Positions 9,282 to 18,023 of a stretch of DNA of 41,040 bases are shown here, piece after piece. Below the pieces are notes generated by a model. The model saw nothing but the letters and a program-made list of their open reading frames with translations, did no database searches and was not told the DNA's origin. Both the position numbers and the translations under genes were made by a program. The first letter of the stretch is position 1. Each line of letters starts with the position of its first letter. This DNA is from an uncultured Burkholderiales bacterium (GTDB taxonomy: Bacteria > Pseudomonadota > Gammaproteobacteria > Burkholderiales > Burkholderiaceae_E): contig CAIVAS010000068.1 in NCBI GenBank assembly GCA_903903975.1, positions 1 through 41,040 of the forward strand. The letters run 5' to 3'.

Positions 9282-10646
9282 CTACTGGTCGAGTGACGAG
9301 TAGACCGCCGTGCGAAGCACCGTGCGGTAGTGGCCGCTTTGCGAAGGGGCCTGCATCATCCAGACGGCGATCAGCCGTTCTTTCGGGTCGACCCAGAAAT
9401 ACGTGCCGGCGTAGCCGCCCCAGTAGTAGTCGCCTGCGCTGCCGTATTGCGCCGATTCGCCGCTGGTCTTTCTCACCGCGACACCCAGTCCGAAGCCATA
9501 GCCCGGGCCCGGCAGATAGACCGGGCCGCGAATGTCGCCGGTATGGTCGCTGGTCATGTATTCGATGGTCTTTCGCGAGACGATCCGCACGCCATCGAGT
9601 TCACCGCCATTGAGCAGCATCTGCGCAAAGCGCAGGTAGTCATCGGCGGTCGAGACCATGCCGCCCCCGCCCGACAGCAGTGCCGGCGGACGTGTCACGT
9701 CGAGCAGCGCGACCGGCTGCTTCGAATCGGGATCAAGCGGGAAGGGCTCGGCAATCCGGCCCTGTTTGGCGGGCGGCACCGAAAAGCCTGTGTCGTTCAT
9801 CTTCAGCGGGCGCAGGATGCGATCGGCGAGGAAGACATCGAGGGTCTGACCTGACACGCGCTCGATCAGCGCGCCCAGGACGTCGGTCGACACGCTGTAA
9901 TCCCAGGTGCTGCCCGGCACTGACGACAGGGGCAGCGTGCCGAGGCGCTTGATCATCTCGGCATTGTCGTAGGTGACGCCCGGCGAGCCTGGCGTGAGGC
10001 CGACCTTCAGGTATTCGCTCTTGACCGCAGATTTGCCGAAGACGCCGTAGGTCAGACCCGAGGTGTGTCGCATCAGATCCTGGACCGTCATTTCGCGAGT
10101 GGCATTGACCAGCTCGAGCGTCGGCTTGCCGTCAAGCCCGGTCTTTTCGATACCGACCTTCAGGTTTGCCATGGCCGGCAGGTAGCGCGACACCGGGTCG
10201 GAAAGCTTGATGCGACCCTCTTCGACCAGACTCAGGATGCCGATCGAGACGATCGGTTTGGTCATCGAATAGATCCGGAAAATCGCATCGCGCGACATGG
10301 GTTTGCCGGTCTGGGGGTTCTCGACGCCAACCGCCGAGGCCTTGACGATCTGGCCATCGCGCGAGACCAGCATCACCGCGCCCGGGATGCGACCGGCCCG
10401 GGTATCGGCCTCGATGGTGCTCATGAAGCTGTCGAGTTTGGCGCTTGAGACGCTGTTGGCTGCAGTGCTGCCCGGCATCGAGGAGCCAGTTTTCATCGGC
10501 GCGCAGGCGGTCAATAGCGAGGCCGCACCGAGAAGGCTACTGAGAACGCCACCGAGGACGACGGCCTTGACTGAACGCTCGAGAAATTTTGCACGCGCTG
10601 GGCGCGACAGGGTTCGCGTATCAGACGCGAAGGGATGGATGCTCAT
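9282..10646 (-). CDS. serine hydrolase, beta-lactamase (class C/EstB) family lipoprotein
   Basis: 454 aa. A basic N-terminus and hydrophobic stretch end in the lipobox LTAC (C48), so this is probably a lipoprotein. The SxxK motif is SMTK (S127 nucleophile, K130 base), and a YSV tyrosine motif (WDYSVSTD) follows. These are hallmarks of the class C beta-lactamase / esterase / D-aminopeptidase superfamily. Sequence alone does not separate esterase from peptidase activity, and true beta-lactamase activity is unlikely for this EstB-like form. It is transcribed away from the Bug-family binding protein gene; such hydrolases are often next to Bug genes in Burkholderiales, but a functional link is only inference. 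Confidence 0.88.
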   Translation of the reverse strand: MSIHPFASDTRTLSRPARAKFLERSVKAVVLGGVLSSLLGAASLLTACAPMKTGSSMPGSTAANSVSSAKLDSFMSTIEADTRAGRIPGAVMLVSRDGQIVKASAVGVENPQTGKPMSRDAIFRIYSMTKPIVSIGILSLVEEGRIKLSDPVSRYLPAMANLKVGIEKTGLDGKPTLELVNATREMTVQDLMRHTSGLTYGVFGKSAVKSEYLKVGLTPGSPGVTYDNAEMIKRLGTLPLSSVPGSTWDYSVSTDVLGALIERVSGQTLDVFLADRILRPLKMNDTGFSVPPAKQGRIAEPFPLDPDSKQPVALLDVTRPPALLSGGGGMVSTADDYLRFAQMLLNGGELDGVRIVSRKTIEYMTSDHTGDIRGPVYLPGPGYGFGLGVAVRKTSGESAQYGSAGDYYWGGYAGTYFWVDPKERLIAVWMMQAPSQSGHYRTVLRTAVYSSLDQ

Positions 10647-10815
10647 GGTGTCTCCGGATCATGTTGTTGTCGGGCGGGTCAGCCAAGGCTTGCCCGCACC
10701 CGGCTGAGTGTAACCGTGCAGCTAAACTGTCCCGAAAGCAGCTCGCCTTGCGAGCACACCGGCGCGATGTCGGCCGCCGACCCTCTGATCGCGCTTCCTG
10801 CGGAGAGCATCACCC
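10647..10815. other. divergent intergenic region with two small hairpins
   Basis: 169 bp between the serine hydrolase and the Bug-family gene. It contains a perfect stem GCTCGC-CTT-GCGAGC (10741-10755) and a GTCGG-CCG-CCGAC dyad near 10773. A TAAACT hexamer near 10732 is a weak -10 candidate for the plus gene. No known operator is recognised. Confidence 0.4.
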
Positions 10816-11820
10816 ATGAATTCGATTTCTGACCTGAGCTTCTTCGCTCGACGCGACGCGCTGCACCTGATTGCCGCCGCCGCCGCCAGCCTGCCGGCGA
10901 TGGCCGTCGCCCAGCAGCCCGATTGGCCGAGCCGCACGGTGAAACTGATTGTGCCCTTCCCGCCGGGCAGTACGCCCGACGTGCTGGCCCGACTGGTCGC
11001 CGACCGTCTGGCCAGCGCGCTGCGCCAACCGGTCATCGTCGACAACAAGGCCGGGGCCGGCGGCAATATCGGTACCGATGCGGTGGCCAAGGCCGCACCC
11101 GACGGCTATACCGTGGGTGTCTCGATCACCGGGCCGCTGGTCAACAACACCGTGCTCTACAAGACCCTGCCCTACGATCCGTTTCGCGATCTGGCGCCGG
11201 TCACGCTGGCGGCGGTCCAGCCCAATGTGCTGGCGGTCTCGACGGATCTCGGCGTGACGACGGTACGCGAGCTGATCGATCTGCTGCGGCGCAATCCGGG
11301 CAAGTACAACTATGCCTCGGTGGGCGCAGGAACCGTCTCGCATCTGTCGATGGAACTCATCAAGGCGCGCACCGGGACCTTCATCGTCCATGTGCCCTAC
11401 AACGCCTCGCCGGCGGCGGTGATGTCGATCCTGCAGGGCGATACGCAGATGGCCTCGCTGGCTCCGCTGGCGGTGATTCCCCAGGTCAAGGCCGGCAAGC
11501 TCAGGGCACTCGCGGTGACGACCGCCGAGCGGTCGGTCTTCATGCCCGACGTGCCCACCTTTCGCGAAGCCGGCATTCCCGATATCGAAGCGACCGCCTG
11601 GATCGGCATCGTCGTGCCTGCGCGCACGTCCCAGGCGATCATCGACAGGCTCAACCGCGAGATCGTCGCGATCCTGAAGGATCCGCAAACCATCGAGAAA
11701 CTGCGAGCGGTCTATATGGACCCGGTCGGCAATTCGCCGCAGGCGTTTGCGGCCTTCATGCAGGAAGAACTCAAGCGCTGGAAGCCGGTCATCGTGCGCA
11801 GTGGGGCCACGATCGACTGA
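10816..11820 (+). CDS. Bug/TctC-family tripartite tricarboxylate transporter substrate-binding protein
   Basis: 334 aa. A signal peptide with two arginines and an alanine-rich core ends at AVAQQ, then WPSRTVKLIVPFPPGS starts the mature periplasmic binding protein. NKAGAGGNIGTDAVAKAAPDGYT is the conserved Bug-family block. These proteins bind small carboxylates or related anions in the periplasm, and many are orphans without the TctA/TctB membrane partners. None are adjacent here. The family is hugely expanded in Burkholderiales, which supports the lineage assignment. The ligand cannot be predicted. Confidence 0.93.
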   Translation: MNSISDLSFFARRDALHLIAAAAASLPAMAVAQQPDWPSRTVKLIVPFPPGSTPDVLARLVADRLASALRQPVIVDNKAGAGGNIGTDAVAKAAPDGYTVGVSITGPLVNNTVLYKTLPYDPFRDLAPVTLAAVQPNVLAVSTDLGVTTVRELIDLLRRNPGKYNYASVGAGTVSHLSMELIKARTGTFIVHVPYNASPAAVMSILQGDTQMASLAPLAVIPQVKAGKLRALAVTTAERSVFMPDVPTFREAGIPDIEATAWIGIVVPARTSQAIIDRLNREIVAILKDPQTIEKLRAVYMDPVGNSPQAFAAFMQEELKRWKPVIVRSGATID

Positions 11821-11831
11821 ACGCCGCTCGT

Positions 11832-11837
11832 TATACT
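11832..11837 (+). promoter_or_regulatory. possible -10 (TATACT) for the ZIP transporter gene
   Basis: TATACT lies 20 bp before the GTG start. No acceptable -35 is seen at 16-18 bp; the best hexamer upstream (TCGACT) has only a 13-bp spacer. Confidence 0.35.
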
Positions 11838-11857
11838 GATCGATTGTCACGTTTGCG

Positions 11858-12643
11858 GTGGTTCCCCTGATTCTCGCTTCGATCATCGCCGCAACCCTGC
11901 TGTCCGGGGTGGTCTCGGTCTGCGCTGCGGCATGGTTGTCCTTCGGGGCACTGTCGTCGCTCGTGCCGCGCATGGTCAGCCTGTCGGCAGGCGTCCTGCT
12001 GGGCGCTGCCGTGCTTCATCTGCTGCCCGAGGCCATCGAATCGGGCGCCGACCTTCATTCACTGTGCTGGGCTCTGCTGATTGGACTGGTGAGCTTTTTC
12101 CTGCTCGAAAAGTCGTCGGTCTTTCGTCATAGCCATCATCACGAATCAGACGGTCATGATCATGACCACGGCCATGATCGCCGGGAGGCAGGCCCCGGGG
12201 GCACGCTCATTCTGGTGGGCGATGCGATCCATAATCTGGCCGACGGTGTGCTGATTGCCGCGGCCTTCCTGGCCGACGAGCGTCTTGGCTGGCTCACCGC
12301 CGCCTCGATTGCCGCCCACGAAATTCCGCAGGAGGTTGGCGACTTCATCGTGTTGCTCAACGCCGGCTATTCACGCAAGCGGGCGCTGCTCTTCAATGTG
12401 CTCTCGGGTCTGTCAGCGGTGCTGGGCGGTGTCGCTGGGTACTACTGGCTTGACTCGGCACGCAGCGCCTTGCCATTCGTGCTGGTGCTGGCCGCCAGCA
12501 GTTTCATCTACATCGCACTGGCCGATCTGGTGCCCGATATGCACCGCGAGCGTCAAAGGGGTGCTTCTGCCCTGCAGATCGCGATGCTGTTCGCTGGTGT
12601 TGCGCTGATTGCGATACTGACGTCGCCGTTTCATCCACACTGA
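11858..12643 (+). CDS. ZIP family metal cation transporter
   Basis: 261 aa, about eight membrane segments. The two signature motifs are present: HNLADG (residues 125-130) in the fourth segment and AHEIPQE (153-159) in the fifth. Together they form the metal site in the ZIP (SLC39) family. A cytoplasmic loop at residues 91-106 is very histidine-rich, as in zinc-transporting members. It most likely imports zinc or another divalent metal across the inner membrane. The start is GTG at 11858; no ATG lies near and the ribosome site is weak. The stop codon sits inside the first copy of a 14-bp tandem repeat. Confidence 0.92.
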   Translation: MVPLILASIIAATLLSGVVSVCAAAWLSFGALSSLVPRMVSLSAGVLLGAAVLHLLPEAIESGADLHSLCWALLIGLVSFFLLEKSSVFRHSHHHESDGHDHDHGHDRREAGPGGTLILVGDAIHNLADGVLIAAAFLADERLGWLTAASIAAHEIPQEVGDFIVLLNAGYSRKRALLFNVLSGLSAVLGGVAGYYWLDSARSALPFVLVLAASSFIYIALADLVPDMHRERQRGASALQIAMLFAGVALIAILTSPFHPH

Positions 12644-12700
12644 GTTGGCTGCACTGAGCTGGCTGCACTGAGCTGGCTGCACTGAGCTGGCTGCACTGAG
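12639..12700 (+). repeat. 14-bp tandem repeat, 4 copies plus 6 bp, starting on the ZIP gene stop
   Basis: Units of ACTGAGCTGGCTGC (first copy has one T change) run head to tail. The first TGA is the ZIP stop codon. Because 14 is not a multiple of 3, the repeated TGAs fall in all three frames. Confidence 0.95.
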
Positions 12701-12720
12701 CCAGTGCTGGGGTCCGGTGC

Positions 12721-12766
12721 CGCAGGCATTGCACCTGCGCGGATCAGCGTCAGGCCTGAGGGCCTG
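12721..12766. other. two short hairpins at the 3' end of the sulfurtransferase gene
   Basis: CGCAGG-N7-CCTGCG (12721-12739) and CAGGCC-TGAG-GGCCTG (12751-12766), the latter touching the minus-strand stop codon. Neither has a T-run on either strand, so terminator function is doubtful. Confidence 0.35.
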
Positions 12767-13598
12767 TGGCAACCGGCCGATCGGGGTCTGCTACCCACTC
12801 GCTCCAGGATCCGCCATAGAGCGCTGCGCCACTCAGGCCGGCATGCGTCATCGCCAGGATGTTGTGGCAGGCGCTCACCCCCGAGCCGCAACTGTTGATC
12901 ACCTCGCTCGCATTGCGTCCGGCCAGCAGGGCCTCGAACTCGGCGCGCAGAAACGGTGCCGGCTTGAACCGGCCGTCCTCGCGCAGGTTCAGGCTCCAGG
13001 GTCGATTGAGCGACCCTGGGATATGGCCGGCAACCGGGTCGATGGTCTCGTTTTCCCCGCGATATCGATCGGCCGCGCGGGCATCGATCAGCACGCGCGA
13101 AGCGCTCGCGCTGGCTTTTGCCACAGTGTCCGCATCGACCAGGGTCGACTGGGCAGTGCGAGCCGACAGCCGACCGGCCGGGCGCACCGGGCCGGTCTCG
13201 GCCGTCAACGGAAAGCCCGCGCGTTCCCAGGCCTTCAGACCGCCATCGAGTACCGCCACGCGTTCATGGCCGATCCAGCGGCTCATCCACCACAGACGCC
13301 CCGATGCCATCCCACCCACGTCGTAGACCACGAGCTGGGTGTCGTCGTTCAGACCGATCGATTGGAGCAGGGCGCGCACCGCATCGCTCGAGGGCATCGG
13401 ATGACGGCCGTTTTGCCCTGATTTGGGCGCCGACAGCTGGGTATCCATGTCGATAAAGAGGGCGCCCGGAATATGCGCTTGCGCATAGGCCGGTGCACCG
13501 GCTCGGGGATTGGCCAGGTCGTAGCGGCAATCGACCACGATGCAATGGTCGATGGCATGCGCCAGTTCGTCGGCGCTGATCAGGGTGGTCCAGCTCAT
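12750..13598 (-). CDS. sseA: sulfurtransferase (3-mercaptopyruvate/thiosulfate type, two rhodanese domains)
   Basis: 282 aa with an inactive N-terminal and an active C-terminal rhodanese domain. The active-site loop is CGSGVSA with C237, which resembles the CG(S)GVTA loop of 3-mercaptopyruvate sulfurtransferases more than the CRKGVT loop of classical thiosulfate rhodaneses. It would move sulfane sulfur from mercaptopyruvate or thiosulfate to an acceptor. The start follows the Rieske oxygenase stop by 25 bp on the same strand, so co-transcription is likely. The donor preference is inferred from the loop. Confidence 0.9.
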   Translation of the reverse strand: MSWTTLISADELAHAIDHCIVVDCRYDLANPRAGAPAYAQAHIPGALFIDMDTQLSAPKSGQNGRHPMPSSDAVRALLQSIGLNDDTQLVVYDVGGMASGRLWWMSRWIGHERVAVLDGGLKAWERAGFPLTAETGPVRPAGRLSARTAQSTLVDADTVAKASASASRVLIDARAADRYRGENETIDPVAGHIPGSLNRPWSLNLREDGRFKPAPFLRAEFEALLAGRNASEVINSCGSGVSACHNILAMTHAGLSGAALYGGSWSEWVADPDRPVATGPQA

Positions 13599-13623
13599 CG
13601 TCTGTCGTCTCTTTCAAGTACCG

Positions 13624-14724
13624 TCATTCAGGTCCGAGTCTGGCGCGCAGGAACTCGTGGAAGTGCTGCATGCCGTCTTCCATCGGGCTCTGATAGGGGC
13701 CGACCTCGTTGTCGCCGCGATCGAGCAGCACTTTGCGACCGGCATCCATGCGCAAGGCGATCTCGTCGTCCTCGGCACAGGTCTCCATGTAGGCGGCGCG
13801 TTCGGCCTCGACGAATTCACGCTCGAACAGCACGATTTCTTCGGGGTAATAGAACTCGACGATATTGGTCGTGTGCCGCGGGCCGCGTGGCACAAGATGC
13901 GAGACCACCAGCACATGCGGATACCACTCGACCATCACATTCGGATAGTAGGTGAGCCAGATGGCGCCGTGCTCAGGAGGCTGGCCGTTGCGATATTTGA
14001 GCACCTGCTCATGCCAGCGCCGGTAAATTGAACTGCCGGGTTTGCCCAGTCCCTGGTGAACGCCGACGGTCTGTACCGACCACCAGTCGCCGAATTCCCA
14101 GTTGAGGTCGCCGCATTCGACGAACTTGCCCAAGCCAGGATGGAAAGGCTCGACATGGTAGTCCTCGAGATAGACCTCGATGAAGCTCTTCCAGTTGTAG
14201 GCACACTCGTGCACTTCGACGTGATCGAGCATGTAGCCGGAAAAGTTGAGCTTGCCCCGCACGCCGGCCCGTTCGAGGTCGGCAGCGACATCGCGTTTGC
14301 TTGAAAACAGCAGCCCGTTCCAGTTCTGAAGCGGGCTGCGGCCAAGATTCAGGCAGGGTTGCTGCTCGAAGTGCGGCGCGCCGAGCAGGCGACCTTCGAG
14401 GTCGTAGGTCCAGCGATGCAGCGGGCACACGATGTTGCCCGTATTGCCTCGGCCGTTGAGCATCACTGACTGCCGGTGTCGGCAGACATTGGAGAGGAGT
14501 TCGATCCCCTGTTCGCCCCGCACGAGAAGCCGGCCCTCCTTCTCGGCCGGGAGTGCGAAGTAATCGCCAGTATTGGGCACGATGAGTTCGTGTCCGATGT
14601 AACCGGGACCGTTCCTGAACAGAATCTCGAGTTCACGCTGATGCAGCGCGTCATCGAAATACGCCGAAACCGGTAGCTGGGCTGCAGATCGCTGCAGATG
14701 GGCCCGCCGCCCGATGTCCGACAT
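13624..14724 (-). CDS. Rieske [2Fe-2S] ring-hydroxylating oxygenase alpha subunit-like protein
   Basis: 366 aa. The Rieske domain has C81-x-H83 and C100-x2-H103, the [2Fe-2S] ligands. The C-terminal catalytic domain has EDYHVEPFH with H190 and H195, the expected pair of non-heme iron ligands. A strong AGGAGG ribosome site precedes the ATG. No reductase, ferredoxin or beta subunit is adjacent, so the electron donor must lie elsewhere. The substrate is unknown; this family also contains choline/carnitine-type and other N-demethylating or hydroxylating enzymes. It faces away from xseB-ispA-dxs, an arrangement I recall from other Burkholderiales. Confidence 0.9.
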   Translation of the reverse strand: MSDIGRRAHLQRSAAQLPVSAYFDDALHQRELEILFRNGPGYIGHELIVPNTGDYFALPAEKEGRLLVRGEQGIELLSNVCRHRQSVMLNGRGNTGNIVCPLHRWTYDLEGRLLGAPHFEQQPCLNLGRSPLQNWNGLLFSSKRDVAADLERAGVRGKLNFSGYMLDHVEVHECAYNWKSFIEVYLEDYHVEPFHPGLGKFVECGDLNWEFGDWWSVQTVGVHQGLGKPGSSIYRRWHEQVLKYRNGQPPEHGAIWLTYYPNVMVEWYPHVLVVSHLVPRGPRHTTNIVEFYYPEEIVLFEREFVEAERAAYMETCAEDDEIALRMDAGRKVLLDRGDNEVGPYQSPMEDGMQHFHEFLRARLGPE

Positions 14725-14744
14725 GGTTCGTCCTCCTGATAAGC

Positions 14745-14775
14745 ATTAAAAATGGGCCGGCAAGGATACCCTCAA
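14745..14775 (-). promoter_or_regulatory. possible promoter for Rieske oxygenase-sulfurtransferase genes
   Basis: On the minus strand TTGAGG (14775-14770) and TTTAAT (14750-14745) lie 19 bp apart, upstream of the AGGAGG ribosome site. The spacer is longer than ideal. Confidence 0.35.
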
Positions 14776-14817
14776 TTTGGCATGCAGACACTTTTAGGGT
14801 GCTGATCCGATCTGAAT

Positions 14818-14823
14818 TAAAAT
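14818..14823 (+). promoter_or_regulatory. possible -10 (TAAAAT) for xseB-ispA-dxs
   Basis: TAAAAT (5 of 6 to consensus) ends 7 nt before the xseB ATG, so transcription would begin at or next to the start codon. No clear -35 is seen. Confidence 0.4.
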
Positions 14824-14830
14824 CGAACGC

Positions 14831-15082
14831 ATGTCTGATACTGACCTCTCACCACCTGCCCCGCCGGTCTCATTCGAGTCTGCGCTCGCCGAGCTCGAGT
14901 CGATCGTGCAGAAGATGGAGTCCGGCGGCTTGCCGCTCGAACAATCACTGCAGGCTTATCGGCGCGGCGCCGAACTCGTCGGTGTCTGTCGCGAAAACCT
15001 TGCGCGAGTGCAGCAGCAGGTCAAGGTGCTCGAAGGCGATCTGCTCAAGCCTTTCGAGGCCGATGGTCTTCCCGAGGCATGA
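14831..15082 (+). CDS. xseB: exodeoxyribonuclease VII small subunit
   Basis: 83 aa, the usual length. FESALAELESIVQKMESG followed by LPLEQSLQAYRRG is the family signature of this two-helix protein. Several copies bind the XseA large subunit to form the single-strand-specific exonuclease VII. xseA is not in the window. The stop overlaps the ispA start (ATGA), as in many Proteobacteria where xseB-ispA-dxs are co-transcribed. Confidence 0.96.
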   Translation: MSDTDLSPPAPPVSFESALAELESIVQKMESGGLPLEQSLQAYRRGAELVGVCRENLARVQQQVKVLEGDLLKPFEADGLPEA

Positions 15083-15993
15083 CGATGGCAAATGCGGCCT
15101 TCGCGGACTGGTCGGCGCAGGTGCTCGCGGTGACCGAAAGCAGCCTCGAGGGCCTTTTGCCAGGCGCCAGTGGCACGGCCCCCGCGCTGGGACCCTTGCA
15201 TGAAGCCATGCGCTATGCGGTGCTGGCCGGCGGAAAGCGAGTGCGCCCGCTGCTCGTGCATGCTGCAGGCGAAATCACTGGCGCTCCCCGGCCGGCGCTC
15301 GAACAGGCGGGCTGCGCGGTCGAGCTGATTCATGCCTATTCGCTGGTCCACGATGACATGCCCTGCATGGACAACGACGTGCTTCGGCGCGGCAAGCCCA
15401 CGGTGCATGTCGCCTATGGCGAGGCCCTGGCGATGCTGGTGGGCGATGCACTGCAGGCGCTGGCCTTTCGGGCCGTGGCGGCCACGCTGCAGGGTGGCGT
15501 CGCACCGGTCAATGTGGTCACCATGACCCGCGAACTGGCCGATGCGGCCGGTTCGATCGGCATGGCCGGCGGACAGGCCATCGACCTCGCTTCAGTGGGC
15601 CATTCGCTTTCACGCGAGGCACTCGAAGACATGCATCGGCGCAAGACTGGCGCGATGCTGACGGTCTCGGTGCGGCTTGGGGCGTATTGCGGAAAGTCGC
15701 CCGATGCCGCCGAGCAGACCTTGCTTGACGACTACTGTGCCGCCGTCGGGCTGGCCTTTCAGGTGGTCGACGATGTGCTCGATGTCGAGGCCGACACCAC
15801 GACACTTGGCAAGACTGCCGGCAAGGATGCCCAGGCCAATAAACCCACTTATGTCTCTCTGCTCGGTCTGGCCGGCGCCCGTGACCTGGCGGAGTCGCTT
15901 CGCCATCGGGCTCACCTTGCCCTTGCGCCGTTCGGTGCGCGGGCCACTCGTCTTGCCGAGTTGGCCGATCTGATCGTGTTGCGTCGCTCTTGA
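15079..15993 (+). CDS. ispA: farnesyl diphosphate synthase / polyprenyl synthetase
   Basis: 304 aa, a class I polyprenyl synthetase. The first aspartate-rich motif is DDMPCMD (D92, D93) and the second is DDVLD (D231, D232), followed by GKTAGKDAQANKPTY. It condenses isopentenyl diphosphate with dimethylallyl and geranyl diphosphate to farnesyl diphosphate in the cytoplasm. It overlaps xseB by four bases and precedes dxs by 53 bp. A second ATG two codons later is an equally possible start. Confidence 0.96.
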   Translation: MTMANAAFADWSAQVLAVTESSLEGLLPGASGTAPALGPLHEAMRYAVLAGGKRVRPLLVHAAGEITGAPRPALEQAGCAVELIHAYSLVHDDMPCMDNDVLRRGKPTVHVAYGEALAMLVGDALQALAFRAVAATLQGGVAPVNVVTMTRELADAAGSIGMAGGQAIDLASVGHSLSREALEDMHRRKTGAMLTVSVRLGAYCGKSPDAAEQTLLDDYCAAVGLAFQVVDDVLDVEADTTTLGKTAGKDAQANKPTYVSLLGLAGARDLAESLRHRAHLALAPFGARATRLAELADLIVLRRS

Positions 15994-16046
15994 CGGCGCA
16001 CGCCGCAGGGCAAATCATGCTGCCATAACAGGTGCCGATTACAAAG

Positions 16047-17963
16047 ATGAAAGCCGACTATTCCCTTCTGGAAACGATCGATCAGCCCGCTTCACTGCGC
16101 AGGCTGTCGAGAGCGAAATTGCCTGCGCTCGCTGACGAGCTGCGCAACTACATCGTCGATTCGGTCTCGCGCACCGGCGGTCATCTGTCGTCCAATCTTG
16201 GTACGGTCGAACTGACGATCGCGCTGCACTATGTTTTCAATACGCCCTCCGATCGCATCGTCTGGGATGTCGGACATCAGTCCTATCCCCACAAGATCCT
16301 GACCGGGCGACGTGAGGGCATGGCGCATCTGCGCCAGCACGGCGGTATTTCGGGTTTTCCAAGGCGCAGCGAGAGCGAGTACGACACTTTCGGCACGGCG
16401 CATTCGTCCACCTCGATTTCGGCCGCGCTCGGCATGGCGGTGGCCTCGCGCAACAAGGGGCTCAACAAGGGTCCTTCGCGACGCCGTCATGTGGCGGTGA
16501 TCGGCGATGGCTCCATGACTGCCGGCATGGCCTTTGAGGCCATGAATAATGCCGGCGTCACGCCCGATATCGATCTGCTCGTGGTGCTGAACGACAACGA
16601 CATGTCGATCTCGCCGCCGGTGGGTGCGCTCAATAAATACCTGGCACGGGTCCTGTCGGGTCGCCAGGTCTCGATGGCCCGCGATGTCGCCCGCAGCGTG
16701 CTCTCGAAGGTGCCGCCGGTCTATGAACTGGCGCGACGCCTCGAAGAACATGCCAAGGGGCTGGTGGTGCCCGCCACGATGTTCGAGGAATTCGGTTTTA
16801 CGTATTTCGGCCCGATCGACGGCCACGACCTCGACGCACTCGTGCCCACCCTGCAGAACCTGCGCGAGATGCATGGTCCGGTATTTTTGCATGTCATTAC
16901 CCGCAAGGGCCAGGGCTACAAGCTGGCTGAGGCCGATCCGGTTCTCTATCACGGACCCGGCAAGTTCAATCCGGCCGAGGGCATCAAGAAGTCGGCACCG
17001 GGCGCTCCCACTTACACCCAGATCTTCGGCGACTGGATCTGCGACATGGCCGCCCTCGACGAGCGGGTGGTTGGCGTGACGCCGGCCATGCGCGAGGGCT
17101 CGGGGCTGGTCGAGTTCGAGCGACGCTTTCCGCAGCGCTATTTCGATGTCGGCATTGCCGAGCAGCATGCGGTCACCTTTGCCGCCGGTCTGGCCTGCGA
17201 GGGGGTCAAGCCGGTGGTCGCCATTTATTCGACCTTCCTGCAGCGCGGCTATGACCAGCTCATCCACGATGTGGCGCTCCAGAATCTGCCGGTGGTTTTC
17301 GCGCTCGATCGCGCCGGGCTGGTCGGTGCCGATGGTGCGACGCATGCCGGGGCCTACGATCTGGCCTACTTGCGCTGCATCCCGAACATGGTCGTGCTGG
17401 CGCCGTCTGACGAAAACGAGTGCCGTCAGATGCTCTACACCGCGTTCTGCCACGAGGGGCCGAGTGCCGTGCGCTATCCCCGCGGCTCCGGTGTCGGCGC
17501 GGCGATCAGCAAGGCGTTCACGCAATTGCCCTTTGGCAAGGCCGAGCTGCGGCGCAGTGGCCGTCGCATCGCGATCCTGGCCTTCGGTTCGATGCTGCAT
17601 CCGGCGCTTGTGGCGGCCGAGTCGATCGACGCCACGGTGGTCAACATGCGCTGGGTCAAGCCGGTCGATGCCGAGATGATCCGCGAGCTTGCGCTGACCC
17701 ACGAAGCCTTTGTGACCGTCGAGGAACACGCGGTCGCCGGTGGTGCCGGCAGCGCCTGCCTTGAAGCGATGGCGGCGCTGGGCCTGGCGGTGCCGACCCT
17801 GCAGCTTGGTCTGAAAGATCACTTCATCGACCATGGGGATCCGGCGCTGCTGTTGCGCCTTGAGGGCCTCGATGGCGCAGGCATCGCCCAATCGATCGGA
17901 GAGCGTTTTGCCCACCTTCTCGTGGCGGGCGAACCGACGCCCCGCCTGGTTGCCACCCGCTGA
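16047..17963 (+). CDS. dxs: 1-deoxy-D-xylulose-5-phosphate synthase
   Basis: 638 aa from the ATG at 16047. It condenses pyruvate and glyceraldehyde 3-phosphate to DXP, the first step of the MEP pathway, using ThDP. The ThDP motif [18 protein letters not shown] has D154. The transketolase catalytic glutamate is in [10 protein letters not shown] (E372). A GTG at 16032 in frame would add five residues; the ATG matches the usual beginning ([16 protein letters not shown]). Its stop codon forms part of the loop of a terminator hairpin. Confidence 0.97.
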   Translation: MKADYSLLETIDQPASLRRLSRAKLPALADELRNYIVDSVSRTGGHLSSNLGTVELTIALHYVFNTPSDRIVWDVGHQSYPHKILTGRREGMAHLRQHGGISGFPRRSESEYDTFGTAHSSTSISAALGMAVASRNKGLNKGPSRRRHVAVIGDGSMTAGMAFEAMNNAGVTPDIDLLVVLNDNDMSISPPVGALNKYLARVLSGRQVSMARDVARSVLSKVPPVYELARRLEEHAKGLVVPATMFEEFGFTYFGPIDGHDLDALVPTLQNLREMHGPVFLHVITRKGQGYKLAEADPVLYHGPGKFNPAEGIKKSAPGAPTYTQIFGDWICDMAALDERVVGVTPAMREGSGLVEFERRFPQRYFDVGIAEQHAVTFAAGLACEGVKPVVAIYSTFLQRGYDQLIHDVALQNLPVVFALDRAGLVGADGATHAGAYDLAYLRCIPNMVVLAPSDENECRQMLYTAFCHEGPSAVRYPRGSGVGAAISKAFTQLPFGKAELRRSGRRIAILAFGSMLHPALVAAESIDATVVNMRWVKPVDAEMIRELALTHEAFVTVEEHAVAGGAGSACLEAMAALGLAVPTLQLGLKDHFIDHGDPALLLRLEGLDGAGIAQSIGERFAHLLVAGEPTPRLVATR

Positions 17964-17978
17964 GGCGGGAGGGTTTTT
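17956..17978 (+). terminator. rho-independent terminator overlapping the dxs stop codon
   Basis: CCCGC-TGAG-GCGGG followed by AGGGTTTTT. The dxs TGA forms the first three loop bases. The stem is only 5 bp but all G/C, with a run of five T. Confidence 0.6.
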
Positions 17979-18023
17979 CCCGGCTGCGCTAAAGTCTCGA
18001 TCTGACTACCTACAGGAGCCCCG

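Noticed and set aside
12639-12700. CRISPR-like array
   Set aside because: Copies are directly adjacent with no spacers and the unit is only 14 bp.
16092-17915. 607-codon antisense open frame over dxs, and similar long antisense frames at 246-1331, 6770-8134, 21186-22601 and 31178-33118
   Set aside because: They mirror strong genes on the other strand, have no recognisable domains and unusual composition; typical of high-GC DNA.
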